Positions 1-10,344 are shown, counted from the first letter of the stretch. The stretch is 64,000 nucleotides of DNA from Pseudomonas alkylphenolica (GCF_016009175.1 NZ_JADUCM010000019.1:1-64000), one strand, 5' to 3'. Numbers and translations: made by a program. The notes: generated by a model from the sequence alone, not told the origin.

Positions 1-35
1 TCCTCAAGCGCCGTTATGCCCCCCTTATGAGCTAG
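1..35 (+). CDS. accA: AccA C-terminus (partial)
   Basis: Only the last ten codons and the TAG stop are in the window. Read from base 3 they give L-K-R-R-Y-A-P-L-M-S, which resembles the C-terminal tail of acetyl-CoA carboxylase carboxyltransferase subunit alpha (E. coli AccA ends with a similar LKxRRYxRLMS stretch). AccA makes malonyl-CoA for fatty-acid synthesis. In pseudomonads accA normally lies immediately before tilS, as here. The call rests on this short tail plus position, so it is moderate. Confidence 0.65.
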   Translation, partial: LKRRYAPLMS

Positions 36-73
36 GGCCTCTGATGTTAGGTATGCGGCCGGGGCTGCTTCCC

Positions 74-104
74 AGCCCATCGCCGGCAACGCCGGCTCCC
101 ACGG
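74..104. repeat. REP-like palindromic element
   Basis: A GCCGGC-AAC-GCCGGC stem-loop is followed by TCCCACGG, the hallmark of Pseudomonas REP elements (a GC-rich palindrome ending in CTCCCAC). It lies in the accA-tilS gap. Such elements are dispersed in hundreds of copies in pseudomonads and are mobilised by RAYT transposases; none is encoded here. Confidence 0.7.
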
Positions 105-124
105 GAAAGGGGTCACCACCAGAC

Positions 125-167
125 CTGTAGGAGCTGGCAACGCCTGCGATCGAGCGCAAAGCGCTCG
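125..167. repeat. Second REP-like element, inverted
   Basis: The stretch starts with CTGTAGGAGCTGGC and continues into GCCTGCGATCG, which is the inverted form of a second common Pseudomonas REP family (core ATCGCAGGC...GCTCCTACAG). It is followed by a perfect stem CGAGCGC-AAA-GCGCTCG at 151-167. With the element at 74-104 it forms a head-to-head pair, a frequent REP arrangement. The hairpin at 151-167 may also act as a processing or termination structure ahead of tilS. Confidence 0.55.
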
Positions 168-184
168 CAAAAGAGGCACCTGCA

Positions 185-1477
185 ATGATTGACCTCTACC
201 CAAGACTTACTCCCTGGCTCCAAGCCCCCGCCTGGTGCGTCGCGCTCTCCGGCGGCCTCGACTCCACGGTCCTCCTGCATCTGCTGGCACGTCTGCCCCG
301 TCAGCACCCGTTACCGCCCCTTCGCGCGATCCACATCCACCACGGCCTGCAAGCCGCGGCTGACGCCTGGCCGGCCCATTGCCAGCGACTGTGCGACGAT
401 CTCGGCGTCGATCTGCAGGTCATCCACGTCACGGTCGCCCCCGGTGCCAGCCTCGAGCAGGGCGCTCGCGATGCACGCTACGCGGCCTTTGCCCAGAATT
501 TGCGTCCAGGCGAAGTGCTGTTCACCGGACAGCACCGCGAAGATCAGGCCGAAACCCTGTTGTTCCGGTTGCTGCGTGGGGCCGGAGTGCGCGGTCTGGC
601 AGCCATGCCTGCGCAGCGTGGGCTGGGGCAGGGGGGGCTGGTGCGGCCTTTGCTCGACGTATCGCGTACGGCGCTGGAGGCCTATGCCAATACGCAGCAT
701 TTGGCGTGGGTGGAAGACCCCACCAATGCCGACACGCAGTTCTCGCGTAACTATTTGCGTCACGCGGTGTTCCCGCTGTTGCGCCAACGCTGGCCGCACG
801 CCGCGCAGAACCTGGCACGCGCCGCCGAGCATCTGGGCGAGGCTCAGGGATTGCTGGATGAATTGGCAGTCGCGGACCTGAAGCAGGCCTCAACCCCCAG
901 TGGTTTAGACTGGTTGTGCCTGGCTTCGCTGGACCTGACGGTGCTACGTGGGTTCTCTGCGGCGCGCCAGCGCAATGCGTTGCAGTATTGGCTGGCGATG
1001 CGCACGCGCCTGCCTGATACCCGGCACTGGGCTGGCTGGGAAGACCTGCGTGATGCCTCAGGCGACGGGCGGCCGTGCTGGCGCCTGACCGACGGTGAAC
1101 TGCACCGGGGCAATGAGCGCATCTGGTGGCTGTCCGACGACTGGTTGAAGGCGCCTCTGGGGCAGGATTGGGAAAGTCCTGCGCAACGGCTGGCACTGCC
1201 GGGCAACGGCAGCCTGCACCTGAGCGGCATGATGCCGCAGGGCCCGTTACGCATCGCTTATCGCCAAGGCGGTGAAAGCCTGCAGATTGCCGGGCGTGGC
1301 AGGCGTGATCTGAAGCGCTTGCTCAACGAGCGGCAGGTGCCCGCGTTTGTTCGCTCGCGCCTGCCTTTGCTCTATCGCGGCGAACAACTGCTGGCGGTGG
1401 CCAACCTGCCGGAACTGAGTCAGGGCGACTGGCAATTACATTGGTGTGTACCGACGAGCGCGCAAGGTTTGAGATGA
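185..1477 (+). CDS. tilS: tRNA(Ile)-lysidine synthetase TilS
   Basis: TilS uses ATP and lysine to convert C34 of tRNA-Ile(CAU) to lysidine, so that the tRNA reads AUA and is charged with Ile; it is essential in bacteria. The 430-residue length is normal. The PP-loop ATP-binding motif SGGLDS is at residues 22-27. An N-terminal adenylating domain is followed by the TilS substrate-binding and C-terminal domains (the tail contains LLNERQVP, typical of TilS). The ATG at 185 has an AGAGG about 9 nt upstream. It lies downstream of accA and upstream of pyrG, the usual Pseudomonas order. Confidence 0.96.
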   Translation: MIDLYPRLTPWLQAPAWCVALSGGLDSTVLLHLLARLPRQHPLPPLRAIHIHHGLQAAADAWPAHCQRLCDDLGVDLQVIHVTVAPGASLEQGARDARYAAFAQNLRPGEVLFTGQHREDQAETLLFRLLRGAGVRGLAAMPAQRGLGQGGLVRPLLDVSRTALEAYANTQHLAWVEDPTNADTQFSRNYLRHAVFPLLRQRWPHAAQNLARAAEHLGEAQGLLDELAVADLKQASTPSGLDWLCLASLDLTVLRGFSAARQRNALQYWLAMRTRLPDTRHWAGWEDLRDASGDGRPCWRLTDGELHRGNERIWWLSDDWLKAPLGQDWESPAQRLALPGNGSLHLSGMMPQGPLRIAYRQGGESLQIAGRGRRDLKRLLNERQVPAFVRSRLPLLYRGEQLLAVANLPELSQGDWQLHWCVPTSAQGLR

Positions 1478-1748
1478 AAGGCACATTCCGGTAGACTACG
1501 CTCCCTTCTTGATACAACTTCTGTGGCTTCCCTGAAATCACGGCAGTTGCCGATTACCAAGCAGTTTTTTGCTGGGCGATTCTAAAAATGTGTAGCGAGC
1601 TCCGTACCGGGTCGAAAACCCCCGGTCTGTCCAGACGCGGCAGTTTTTTAAGTAGCACTGTGATTGACGCAGGTGATCGGGGGCTTCGGCCTTCCTTCGC
1701 TTTCCCCGGCGGCGCAGACCGCTTTAACGCAGACTTCTAGGGTTTTTC

Positions 1749-3377
<1,629 letters not shown>

Positions 3378-3380
3378 TTC

Positions 3381-4226
3381 ATGACCCAGAAGATCATTCG
3401 CGTCGGTAACATCGAGATCGCCAACGACAAGCCGTTCGTTCTGTTCGGCGGCATGAACGTCCTGGAATCCCGTGACCTGGCCATGAAGGTCTGCGAGGAA
3501 TATGTACGGGTTACCGAGAAGCTCGGTATCCCTTACGTGTTCAAGGCCAGCTTCGACAAGGCCAACCGTTCGTCGATCAACTCGTACCGTGGCCCTGGCC
3601 TGGAAGCGGGGATGAAGATCTTCGAAGAGATCAAGCGCACCTTCAATGTGCCGGTGATCACCGACGTGCACGAGCCGCATCAGGCCCAAGCCGTGGCGGA
3701 CGTCTGTGACATCATCCAGCTGCCGGCATTCCTGTCGCGCCAGACCGACCTGGTTGTGGCCATGGCCAAGACCGGTGCGGTGATCAACATCAAGAAGGCC
3801 CAGTTCCTCGCGCCGCAGGAAATGAAACACATCCTGACCAAGTGCGAAGAAGCCGGTAATGATCAGTTGATTCTCTGCGAGCGCGGATCGAGCTTCGGCT
3901 ACAACAACCTTGTGGTCGACATGCTGGGCTTCGGCATCATGAAGCAGTTCGAATACCCGGTGTTCTTCGACGTTACCCACGCCCTGCAAATGCCGGGCGG
4001 TCGCGCCGATTCCGCCGGAGGCCGTCGTGCCCAGGTCACCGACCTGGCCAAGGCGGGCCTCAGCCAGGGCCTGGCCGGGCTTTTCCTCGAAGCCCACCCG
4101 GACCCGGACAACGCCAAGTGCGACGGTCCATGCGCCCTGCGCCTGGACAAACTGGAGCCATTCCTGGCCCAGCTCAAGCAACTGGACGATCTGGTGAAGA
4201 GTTTTCCGACGGTAGAAACCGCGTAA
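3381..4226 (+). CDS. kdsA: Kdo-8-phosphate synthase
   Basis: KdsA condenses phosphoenolpyruvate with arabinose-5-phosphate to 3-deoxy-D-manno-octulosonate-8-phosphate for the inner core of lipopolysaccharide. The 281-residue protein carries the family motifs LFGGMNVLES and DVTHALQMPGG. Asn26 occupies the position that is Cys in metal-dependent enzymes, which places it in the metal-independent class I (as in E. coli). It starts 3 nt after the pyrG stop and precedes eno, the conserved pyrG-kdsA-eno cluster. Confidence 0.97.
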   Translation: MTQKIIRVGNIEIANDKPFVLFGGMNVLESRDLAMKVCEEYVRVTEKLGIPYVFKASFDKANRSSINSYRGPGLEAGMKIFEEIKRTFNVPVITDVHEPHQAQAVADVCDIIQLPAFLSRQTDLVVAMAKTGAVINIKKAQFLAPQEMKHILTKCEEAGNDQLILCERGSSFGYNNLVVDMLGFGIMKQFEYPVFFDVTHALQMPGGRADSAGGRRAQVTDLAKAGLSQGLAGLFLEAHPDPDNAKCDGPCALRLDKLEPFLAQLKQLDDLVKSFPTVETA

Positions 4227-4260
4227 TCCTCATTTCTCCGGTAAAGTACCGCCCGTTCAA

Positions 4261-4282
4261 CCCCTGACCTTCGGGTCAGGGG
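4261..4282. terminator. Stem-loop with TTCG tetraloop between kdsA and eno
   Basis: A perfect 9-bp stem CCCCTGACC-TTCG-GGTCAGGGG lies 34 nt after kdsA. No T-run follows, so it is either a weak or Rho-assisted terminator, or an mRNA stabilising or processing structure at the pyrG-kdsA/eno boundary. Confidence 0.5.
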
Positions 4283-4380
4283 CACGCCATCGTCAGGCCT
4301 GCCCGTTTTCAACAGCCAGGCGAACGGCAAAGATTTTTTTCAGCTGCGTTGTTTTCGTCAATTCTGGAGTGCTTACAACA

Positions 4381-5670
4381 ATGGCAAAAATCGTCGACAT
4401 CAAAGGTCGTGAAGTTCTCGATTCGCGTGGTAACCCTACCGTAGAAGCGGACGTACTGCTCGACAACGGCATCATCGGCAGCGCTTGCGCGCCGTCCGGT
4501 GCTTCCACTGGCTCGCGCGAAGCGCTGGAGCTGCGTGATGGCGACAAGAGCCGTTACATGGGTAAAGGCGTACTGAAAGCCGTTGCCAACATCAACGGCC
4601 CGATTCGCGACCTGCTGCTGGGCAAAGACCCGGTTGACCAGAAAGCCCTCGACCACGCCATGATCAAGCTGGACGGTACCGAGAACAAGGCCAACCTGGG
4701 CGCCAACGCCATCCTGGCAGTTTCCCTGGCTGCAGCCAAAGCCGCAGCCCAGGATCAGGACCTGCCGCTGTACGCACACATCGCCAACCTGAACGGCACC
4801 CCGGGCCAGTACTCGATGCCGGTTCCGATGATGAACATCATCAACGGTGGCGAGCACGCCGATAACAACGTCGACATCCAGGAGTTCATGGTTCAGCCAG
4901 TTGGCGCCAAGACCTTCTCCGACGGCCTGCGCATGGGCACCGAAATTTTCCATCACCTCAAAGCCGTGCTCAAGGCCCGTGGCCTGAACACCGCCGTGGG
5001 TGACGAAGGTGGTTTCGCACCAAACCTGGCTTCCAACGAGGACGCCCTGGGCGCCATCGCCGAAGCCGTTGCCAACGCTGGCTACAAGCTGGGCACCGAC
5101 GTGACCCTGGCCCTGGACTGCGCGGCCAGCGAATTCTACGAAGACGGCAAGTACAACCTGTCTGGTGAAGGCAAGTCGTTCGACGCTGAAGGCTTTGCCG
5201 AGTACCTGAAAGGCCTGACCGAGCGCTTCCCGATCATCTCGATCGAAGATGGCCTGGACGAGTCCGACTGGGCTGGCTGGAAGATCCTCACCGACAAGAT
5301 CGGCGCCAAGGTGCAACTGGTCGGCGACGACCTGTTCGTGACCAACACCAAGATCCTCAAAGAAGGCATCGACAAGCAGATCGGCAACTCGATCCTGATC
5401 AAGTTCAACCAGATCGGCTCGCTGACCGAAACCCTGGAAGCCATCCAGATGGCCAAGGCTGCCGGTTACACCGCGGTGATCTCGCACCGTTCGGGCGAAA
5501 CCGAAGATTCGACCATCGCCGACCTGGCCGTCGGTACTGCTGCTGGCCAGATCAAGACCGGTTCGCTGTGCCGTTCCGACCGCGTTTCCAAGTACAACCA
5601 GCTGCTGCGTATCGAAGAGCAACTGGGCAGCAAGGCTGTGTACCGTGGTCGTGCCGAGTTTCGCGGCTAA
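4381..5670 (+). CDS. eno: Enolase
   Basis: Enolase dehydrates 2-phosphoglycerate to phosphoenolpyruvate in glycolysis and is a component of the RNA degradosome. The 429-residue protein starts MAKIVDIKGRE and has the signature GASTGSREALELRDGD near residues 39-54. Later come VGDEGGFAPN, SIEDGLDESDW and the C-terminal SHRSGETEDS loop with catalytic and Mg-binding residues. The ATG at 4381 gives the canonical N-terminus; an in-frame ATG 12 nt upstream would add four non-conserved residues. Confidence 0.98.
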   Translation: MAKIVDIKGREVLDSRGNPTVEADVLLDNGIIGSACAPSGASTGSREALELRDGDKSRYMGKGVLKAVANINGPIRDLLLGKDPVDQKALDHAMIKLDGTENKANLGANAILAVSLAAAKAAAQDQDLPLYAHIANLNGTPGQYSMPVPMMNIINGGEHADNNVDIQEFMVQPVGAKTFSDGLRMGTEIFHHLKAVLKARGLNTAVGDEGGFAPNLASNEDALGAIAEAVANAGYKLGTDVTLALDCAASEFYEDGKYNLSGEGKSFDAEGFAEYLKGLTERFPIISIEDGLDESDWAGWKILTDKIGAKVQLVGDDLFVTNTKILKEGIDKQIGNSILIKFNQIGSLTETLEAIQMAKAAGYTAVISHRSGETEDSTIADLAVGTAAGQIKTGSLCRSDRVSKYNQLLRIEEQLGSKAVYRGRAEFRG

Positions 5671-5759
5671 GCAAGAGATGGTAAAAAGACAGCAGCTAGC
5701 GTTCGCTGAACAGCCATACTGACGGTTCAGCGGCGTTATGCAGCAGGTCTGACTTCACA

Positions 5760-5781
5760 AAGCCTGGCTTCGGCCAGGCTT
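5760..5781. terminator. Stem-loop between eno and ftsB
   Basis: A 9-bp stem AAGCCTGGC with TTCG loop pairs with GCCAGGCTT, 90 nt after the eno stop. A T-rich run appears only about 30 nt further on, so read-through into ftsB is likely and the structure may act as a partial terminator or 3'-end stabiliser. Confidence 0.45.
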
Positions 5782-5833
5782 CGTGCCATCAGAGCCCTGC
5801 TGAGGCAGCGGTTTTTTTCCACTGGATACCCTG

Positions 5834-6112
5834 ATGCGCAGTCCCTATTGGTTGTTCCTCGTCCTGCTTCTGCTGCTCGGTGGCTTGCAATATCGCCTGT
5901 GGGTGGGCAATGGCAGCCTGGCCCAGGTCACCGAACTCAAGCAACAGATTGCCGACCAGCACGCCGAAAACGAGCGTCTGCTGGAACGTAACCGTGTGCT
6001 TGATGCAGAAGTTCTGGAGTTGAAGAAAGGTATGGAAACCGTCGAAGAACGGGCTCGCCATGAATTGGGTATGGTCAAAGAGGGCGAAACCCTCTTCCAG
6101 CTGGCCCAATGA
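5834..6112 (+). CDS. ftsB: Cell division protein FtsB
   Basis: FtsB is a single-pass inner-membrane protein that joins FtsL and FtsQ in the divisome and helps activate septal peptidoglycan synthesis. The 92-residue sequence has the expected architecture: a short cytoplasmic N-terminus, one TM helix at about residues 5-22 (WLFLVLLLLLGGL), then a leucine-zipper coiled coil to about residue 70 and a short periplasmic tail. It overlaps ispD by 4 nt (ATGA), the usual ftsB-ispD arrangement. Confidence 0.95.
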   Translation: MRSPYWLFLVLLLLLGGLQYRLWVGNGSLAQVTELKQQIADQHAENERLLERNRVLDAEVLELKKGMETVEERARHELGMVKEGETLFQLAQ

Positions 6113-6816
6113 TCCAGACCTTGCCGGCCTTCTGGGCCGTGATTCCCGCCGCGGGCGTTGGTGCCCGCATGGCCGCCGACCGTCCCAAGCAATACCTGCA
6201 ACTGGGCGGGCAGACCATCCTCGAGCATAGCCTCGACTGTTTTCTTGACCATCCCTGCGTCAAAGGGGTGGTGGTCAGTGTCGCTGCTGACGATCCTTAC
6301 TGGCCGGGCCTGCGTTGTGCCACTGATCCGCGTATTCAGCGCGCAGAGGGTGGCCAGGAGCGCGCCGACTCTGTCCTCAATGCCCTGCTGTTGCTGCATG
6401 CCCAGGGGGCAGCCGACAGTGACTGGGTGCTGGTGCACGATGCTGCACGGCCCAACCTTGCGCGTAGTGATCTCGACCGGCTACTGGGCGAACTGGCCGA
6501 CGATCCTGTCGGCGGGCTACTGGCGGTACCGGCGCGTGACACCCTCAAGCGGGCCAACGCCGATGGCCGTGTGAGCAAAACGATCGACCGCAGTACCGTC
6601 TGGCAAGCTTATACCCCGCAGATGTTTCGTCTTGGCGCCCTGCATCGCGCGCTTGCTGATAGCCTGGTGGCGGATGTGGCAATTACCGACGAGTCCTCGG
6701 CCATCGAATGGGCAGGGCAGTCGCCACGTTTGATCGAAGGACGTAGCGACAATATCAAGGTTACCCGCCCGGAAGACCTGGAGTATTTGCGTCAGCGCTG
6801 GGCCAAGCGCAGCTGA
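6109..6816 (+). CDS. ispD: MEP cytidylyltransferase IspD
   Basis: IspD transfers CMP from CTP to 2-C-methyl-D-erythritol 4-phosphate, the third step of the MEP isoprenoid pathway. In the 235-residue sequence the CTP-binding loop is PAAGVGARM with the following PKQYLQLGG, and HDAARPN supplies active-site residues. Its ATG overlaps the ftsB stop. The partner ispF, often fused or adjacent, is 3 kb downstream behind the frmA-fghA insertion, as is normal in pseudomonads. Confidence 0.97.
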   Translation: MIQTLPAFWAVIPAAGVGARMAADRPKQYLQLGGQTILEHSLDCFLDHPCVKGVVVSVAADDPYWPGLRCATDPRIQRAEGGQERADSVLNALLLLHAQGAADSDWVLVHDAARPNLARSDLDRLLGELADDPVGGLLAVPARDTLKRANADGRVSKTIDRSTVWQAYTPQMFRLGALHRALADSLVADVAITDESSAIEWAGQSPRLIEGRSDNIKVTRPEDLEYLRQRWAKRS

Positions 6817-6822
6817 AGCACG

Positions 6823-7719
6823 TCAGGCGACCCGGTATTCTGGCAAGCCAGCCAATCCCTCACGCAGGTAATCCACCAGTTTGCGTACTTTTGGCGACAG
6901 ATGCCGCTGTTGCGGGTAGAGCGCCCATACTGCTGTGTTAGGTGGCTGCTGGGCCTCAAGCAGAGAAACCAGCGCCCCGGTGTTCAGATGCTCAAGCACG
7001 TAGTAGTCGGGTAACTGACACAACCCCATCCCCTGCAATGCCGCATCCAGCACCGCCTGACCGCTGTTGCAGCGCCAGTTGCCCTGTACCCGCACGCTGT
7101 GCTCGCGCCCCTCTTGCTGCAATGTCCAGGTATCCGAGCTGCCGATCAGGCAGTTGTGCCGGGCCAGCTCTGACAGGCTGTGAGGCCGTCCATAGCGCTC
7201 AAGATAAGCCGGTGAGGCGCACAGGTACATGCGCCGCGGGGCCAGGCGAGTCGCCACCAGACGCGAGTCCTGAAGGCGGCCGAGGCGAATGGCCAGGTCC
7301 ATGCCTTCGTGAAGCAGGTCGAGCGTGCGGTTGCTCAGTTCGATATCCACGCGCAGCTGCGGGTAGGCCGCCATGAAGCGTGTCACCAGCGGCACGATAA
7401 AGCGTTCGCCATAGGCCACAGCACAGGTCATGCGCAGCAAGCCTTTGGGTTCGCTGGTGAGGTCACCCATGGCACGCAGGGCTTCCTCACGGCCATCTTG
7501 AAGGCGCTGGCAATGCTGCAGGAAGGTGTGCCCGGCTTCGCTCAGGGTCACTTTACGCGTGCTGCGGTAGAGCAGGCGGGTTTGCAGGCGGTCCTCCAGG
7601 CGGGCGATCTGGCGGCTGATATGCGACGACGACACCCCCAGGCGCTCTGCGGCGGCGGTGAATTGTCCCGATTCGGCCACGGCAACAAACTCATCGATGC
7701 CTTCCCAGCGACTGCTCAT
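6823..7719 (-). CDS. LysR-family transcriptional regulator
   Basis: The 298-residue protein has an N-terminal winged helix-turn-helix (about residues 5-62, including GQFTAAAERLGVSSSHISRQIARLE) and a C-terminal effector-binding domain of the CrgA-like LysR group. It is transcribed away from frmA, and the 106-bp intergenic region would hold both promoters. That suggests, without proof, that it regulates the formaldehyde-detoxification genes and itself. The effector cannot be read from sequence. It converges with ispD, with 6 nt between the stops. Confidence 0.85.
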   Translation of the reverse strand: MSSRWEGIDEFVAVAESGQFTAAAERLGVSSSHISRQIARLEDRLQTRLLYRSTRKVTLSEAGHTFLQHCQRLQDGREEALRAMGDLTSEPKGLLRMTCAVAYGERFIVPLVTRFMAAYPQLRVDIELSNRTLDLLHEGMDLAIRLGRLQDSRLVATRLAPRRMYLCASPAYLERYGRPHSLSELARHNCLIGSSDTWTLQQEGREHSVRVQGNWRCNSGQAVLDAALQGMGLCQLPDYYVLEHLNTGALVSLLEAQQPPNTAVWALYPQQRHLSPKVRKLVDYLREGLAGLPEYRVA

Positions 7720-7825
7720 TGATTATCCCTGAATGGCAATAATGTTTTGTCTTCGGCCTGATTATTAATCAAATGGCGATGAATTACACTTTGAGCTTGA
7801 ACTGAACCCTTGCTGGAGAAGATTG

Positions 7826-8938
7826 ATGATCAAGTCCCGTGCCGCCGTTGCCTTCGAGGCCAAGAAACCGCTGGAGATCGTTGAAGTCGACGTGGCCATG
7901 CCCAAGGCAGGCGAAGTGCTGCTGCGCGTTGTCGCCAGCGGTGTTTGCCACACTGATGCCTACACGCTTTCTGGCGCGGACCCTGAGGGTATCTTCCCGT
8001 CGATTCTGGGCCACGAAGGCGGTGCTGTCGTCGAGGCGATCGGTGAGGGTGTTACGTCGGTGGCGGTGGGCGATCATGTGATCCCGCTGTACACCCCCGA
8101 ATGCGGCCAGTGCAAATTCTGTCGCTCCGGCAAGACCAACCTGTGCCAGGCGATTCGCGCCACGCAAGGCAAGGGCCTGATGCCGGATGGCACCACGCGC
8201 TTCTCCTACAAAGGCCAACAGCTGTTCCATTACATGGGTACGTCGACGTTCTCCGAGTACACCGTGCTGCCGGAAATCTCGGTTGCCAAGATCCAGAAAG
8301 AAGCTCCGCTGGAGAAAGTTTGCCTGCTGGGCTGTGGCGTTACTACCGGGATCGGCGCAGTGCTGAACACCGCCAAGGTCAAGCCGGGCGATACCGTTGC
8401 CATCTTCGGCCTGGGCGGCATTGGCCTCTCGGCGATCATCGGCGCGGTCAAGGCCAAGGCCTCGCGGATCATTGCCGTGGATATCAACCCGGGCAAGTTC
8501 GAGATCGCCAAACAGCTGGGGGCCACCGATTGCGTCAACCCGAAGGACTACGACCGTCCGATCCAGGACGTTATCGTTGACCTTACCGACGGCGGTGTGG
8601 ATTTCTCCTTCGAGTGCGTAGGCAATGTGCAGCTCATGCGCGCGGCGCTGGAATGCTGCCACAAGGGTTGGGGCGAGTCGGTGATCATTGGCGTCGCAGG
8701 CGCTGGTCAGGAAATCGCGACCCGTCCGTTCCAGCTGGTGACTGGTCGCGTATGGCGCGGTTCGGCGTTTGGTGGCGTGCGTGGCCGCAGCGAGCTGCCG
8801 AGCTACGTGGAAATGTCGGAAAAGGGCGAGATCCCGCTGGATACCTTCATCACCCATACCATGGGCCTGGAAGACATCAACAAGGCCTTTGACCTGATGC
8901 ATGAAGGCAAGAGCATCCGTAGCGTCATCCATTTCTGA
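7826..8938 (+). CDS. frmA: S-(hydroxymethyl)glutathione dehydrogenase (class III ADH)
   Basis: This enzyme (also called AdhC) oxidises S-hydroxymethylglutathione, formed from formaldehyde and glutathione, to S-formylglutathione with NAD+. It also reduces S-nitrosoglutathione. The 370-residue zinc MDR protein has catalytic zinc ligands Cys41 (GVCHTDAYT) and His63 (GHEGG). The structural zinc cluster is Cys93, Cys96, Cys99 and Cys107, and the dinucleotide-binding glycine motif is FGLGGIGLS. I chose the ATG at 7826 rather than the preceding in-frame TTG at 7823 because GGAG sits 8 nt upstream. fghA follows 8 nt later and catalyses the next step. Confidence 0.96.
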   Translation: MIKSRAAVAFEAKKPLEIVEVDVAMPKAGEVLLRVVASGVCHTDAYTLSGADPEGIFPSILGHEGGAVVEAIGEGVTSVAVGDHVIPLYTPECGQCKFCRSGKTNLCQAIRATQGKGLMPDGTTRFSYKGQQLFHYMGTSTFSEYTVLPEISVAKIQKEAPLEKVCLLGCGVTTGIGAVLNTAKVKPGDTVAIFGLGGIGLSAIIGAVKAKASRIIAVDINPGKFEIAKQLGATDCVNPKDYDRPIQDVIVDLTDGGVDFSFECVGNVQLMRAALECCHKGWGESVIIGVAGAGQEIATRPFQLVTGRVWRGSAFGGVRGRSELPSYVEMSEKGEIPLDTFITHTMGLEDINKAFDLMHEGKSIRSVIHF

Positions 8939-8946
8939 GGTTTGCC

Positions 8947-9795
8947 ATGAGCCTGGAAAACATTTCCTGCCAGAAAAGTTTCGGCGGCTGGCACAAGCGA
9001 TACCGTCACCGCTCCGAGGTGCTCGGTTGCGACATGGTGTTTGCTGTCTACCTGCCGCCGCAAGCAGAGCAGGGCGGCAAGCTGCCAGTGCTGTACTGGC
9101 TGAGCGGTCTGACCTGCACTGACGAGAACTTCATGCAGAAGGCGGGGGCGCACAAGCTGGCGGCCGAGCTCGGGTTGATCATCGTCGCCCCCGACACCAG
9201 CCCGCGCGGGCCTCAGGTGCCGGGTGATCCGGACGGCGCCTGGGACTTTGGTCACGGCGCCGGCTTCTACCTGAACGCCACCGAACAGCCCTGGGCGCAG
9301 CACTACCGCATGCACGACTATGTGGTGCACGAGCTACCGAAGCTGGTCGAGGCGCATTTCCCCGCGTCCGATCGTCGCGGTATCAGTGGGCACTCCATGG
9401 GTGGCCATGGGGCGTTGGTTTGTGCGCTGCGCAACCCCCAGCGATACCAGTCGGTGTCGGCGTTCGCCCCGATCAGCAATCCGATGGATTGCCCTTGGGG
9501 GCAGAAGGCCTTCTCCCGCTACCTGGGTGAAGACCGCACGCGCTGGCGTGAATGGGATGCCAGTGTGTTGATTGCCGAAGCCGGGGAGCGCCTGCCGTTG
9601 CTCGTGGACCAGGGTGATCGTGATGATTTCCTCGAAAACCAGCTCAAGCCCCAGGTGTTGATCCAGGCGGCGAAGGCTGCCGGTCATCCGCTTGAGCTGC
9701 GTCTGCAGCCAGGTTATGACCACAGTTATTACTTCATCGCCAGCTTCATCGATGAGCACCTGCGCCATCACGGCGTGGCCCTGGGTTTGTTGTAG
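8947..9795 (+). CDS. fghA: S-formylglutathione hydrolase
   Basis: FghA hydrolyses S-formylglutathione to formate and glutathione, completing glutathione-dependent formaldehyde detoxification started by frmA immediately upstream. The 282-residue alpha/beta hydrolase of the esterase D type has nucleophile Ser150 in GHSMGG; the catalytic His is in DHSYYF near the C-terminus. It starts 8 nt after frmA, so the two form one operon. A strong terminator follows at 9844-9870. Confidence 0.96.
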   Translation: MSLENISCQKSFGGWHKRYRHRSEVLGCDMVFAVYLPPQAEQGGKLPVLYWLSGLTCTDENFMQKAGAHKLAAELGLIIVAPDTSPRGPQVPGDPDGAWDFGHGAGFYLNATEQPWAQHYRMHDYVVHELPKLVEAHFPASDRRGISGHSMGGHGALVCALRNPQRYQSVSAFAPISNPMDCPWGQKAFSRYLGEDRTRWREWDASVLIAEAGERLPLLVDQGDRDDFLENQLKPQVLIQAAKAAGHPLELRLQPGYDHSYYFIASFIDEHLRHHGVALGLL

Positions 9796-9843
9796 GCACC
9801 GCCCTACAAATCAGCCAAAGGCCCGGCAAAGCAGGTAGAATCA

Positions 9844-9870
9844 CGCCCTGACTCAATCAGGGCGTTTTTT
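9844..9870 (+). terminator. Rho-independent terminator abutting ispF
   Basis: The stem CGCCCTGA-CTCAA-TCAGGGCG is followed by six Ts that end one base before the ispF ATG at 9871. It is well placed to end the frmA-fghA transcript. The only Shine-Dalgarno-like sequence for ispF (AGGG) is inside its 3' arm. Confidence 0.85.
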
Positions 9871-10344
9871 ATGCGTATTGGCCACGGCTACGATGTGCAC
9901 CGCTTCGCGGAAGGCGATTTCATCACCTTGGGTGGGGTGCGCATTGCGCACAAGTTCGGGCTGCTGGCCCATTCCGATGGCGACGTCCTCTTGCATGCCC
10001 TGAGCGATGCCCTGCTGGGTGCTGCTGCGCTGGGCGATATCGGCAAGCACTTCCCCGACACCGACCCGCAGTTCAAAGGCGCCGACAGCCGAGTGCTGTT
10101 GCGTCACGTGGTACAGATTGTCCAGGCCAAAGGCTGGAAGGTCGGTAACGTCGACGCCACCATCGTTGCCCAGGCACCAAAAATGGCTCCGCATATCGAC
10201 ACCATGCGCACGCTGATCGCCGAAGATCTGCAGGTTGAACTGGATCAGGTCAACGTCAAGGCCACCACCACCGAGAAACTTGGTTTCACCGGTCGTGAAG
10301 AAGGCATTGCCGTGCATGCCGTTGCCTTGTTGCTGCGCGCATGA
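9871..10344 (+). CDS. ispF: MECDP synthase IspF
   Basis: IspF cyclises CDP-methylerythritol 2-phosphate to 2-C-methyl-D-erythritol 2,4-cyclodiphosphate, releasing CMP, in the MEP pathway. The 157-residue length is typical. The divalent-metal ligands are Asp8, His10 and His42 (GYDVH, LLHALSD). Its start codon directly follows the T-tract of the terminator at 9844-9870. A transcript from a promoter further upstream would have its ribosome site in the hairpin, while one starting inside would be nearly leaderless. It overlaps truD by 4 nt. Confidence 0.97.
   Translation: MRIGHGYDVHRFAEGDFITLGGVRIAHKFGLLAHSDGDVLLHALSDALLGAAALGDIGKHFPDTDPQFKGADSRVLLRHVVQIVQAKGWKVGNVDATIVAQAPKMAPHIDTMRTLIAEDLQVELDQVNVKATTTEKLGFTGREEGIAVHAVALLLRA

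Noticed and set aside
1478..1748. Attenuator or riboswitch in the pyrG leader
   Set aside because: I found no terminator stem with T-run nor an initial C/G-run of the type used for reiterative control of pyrG in Gram-positive bacteria.
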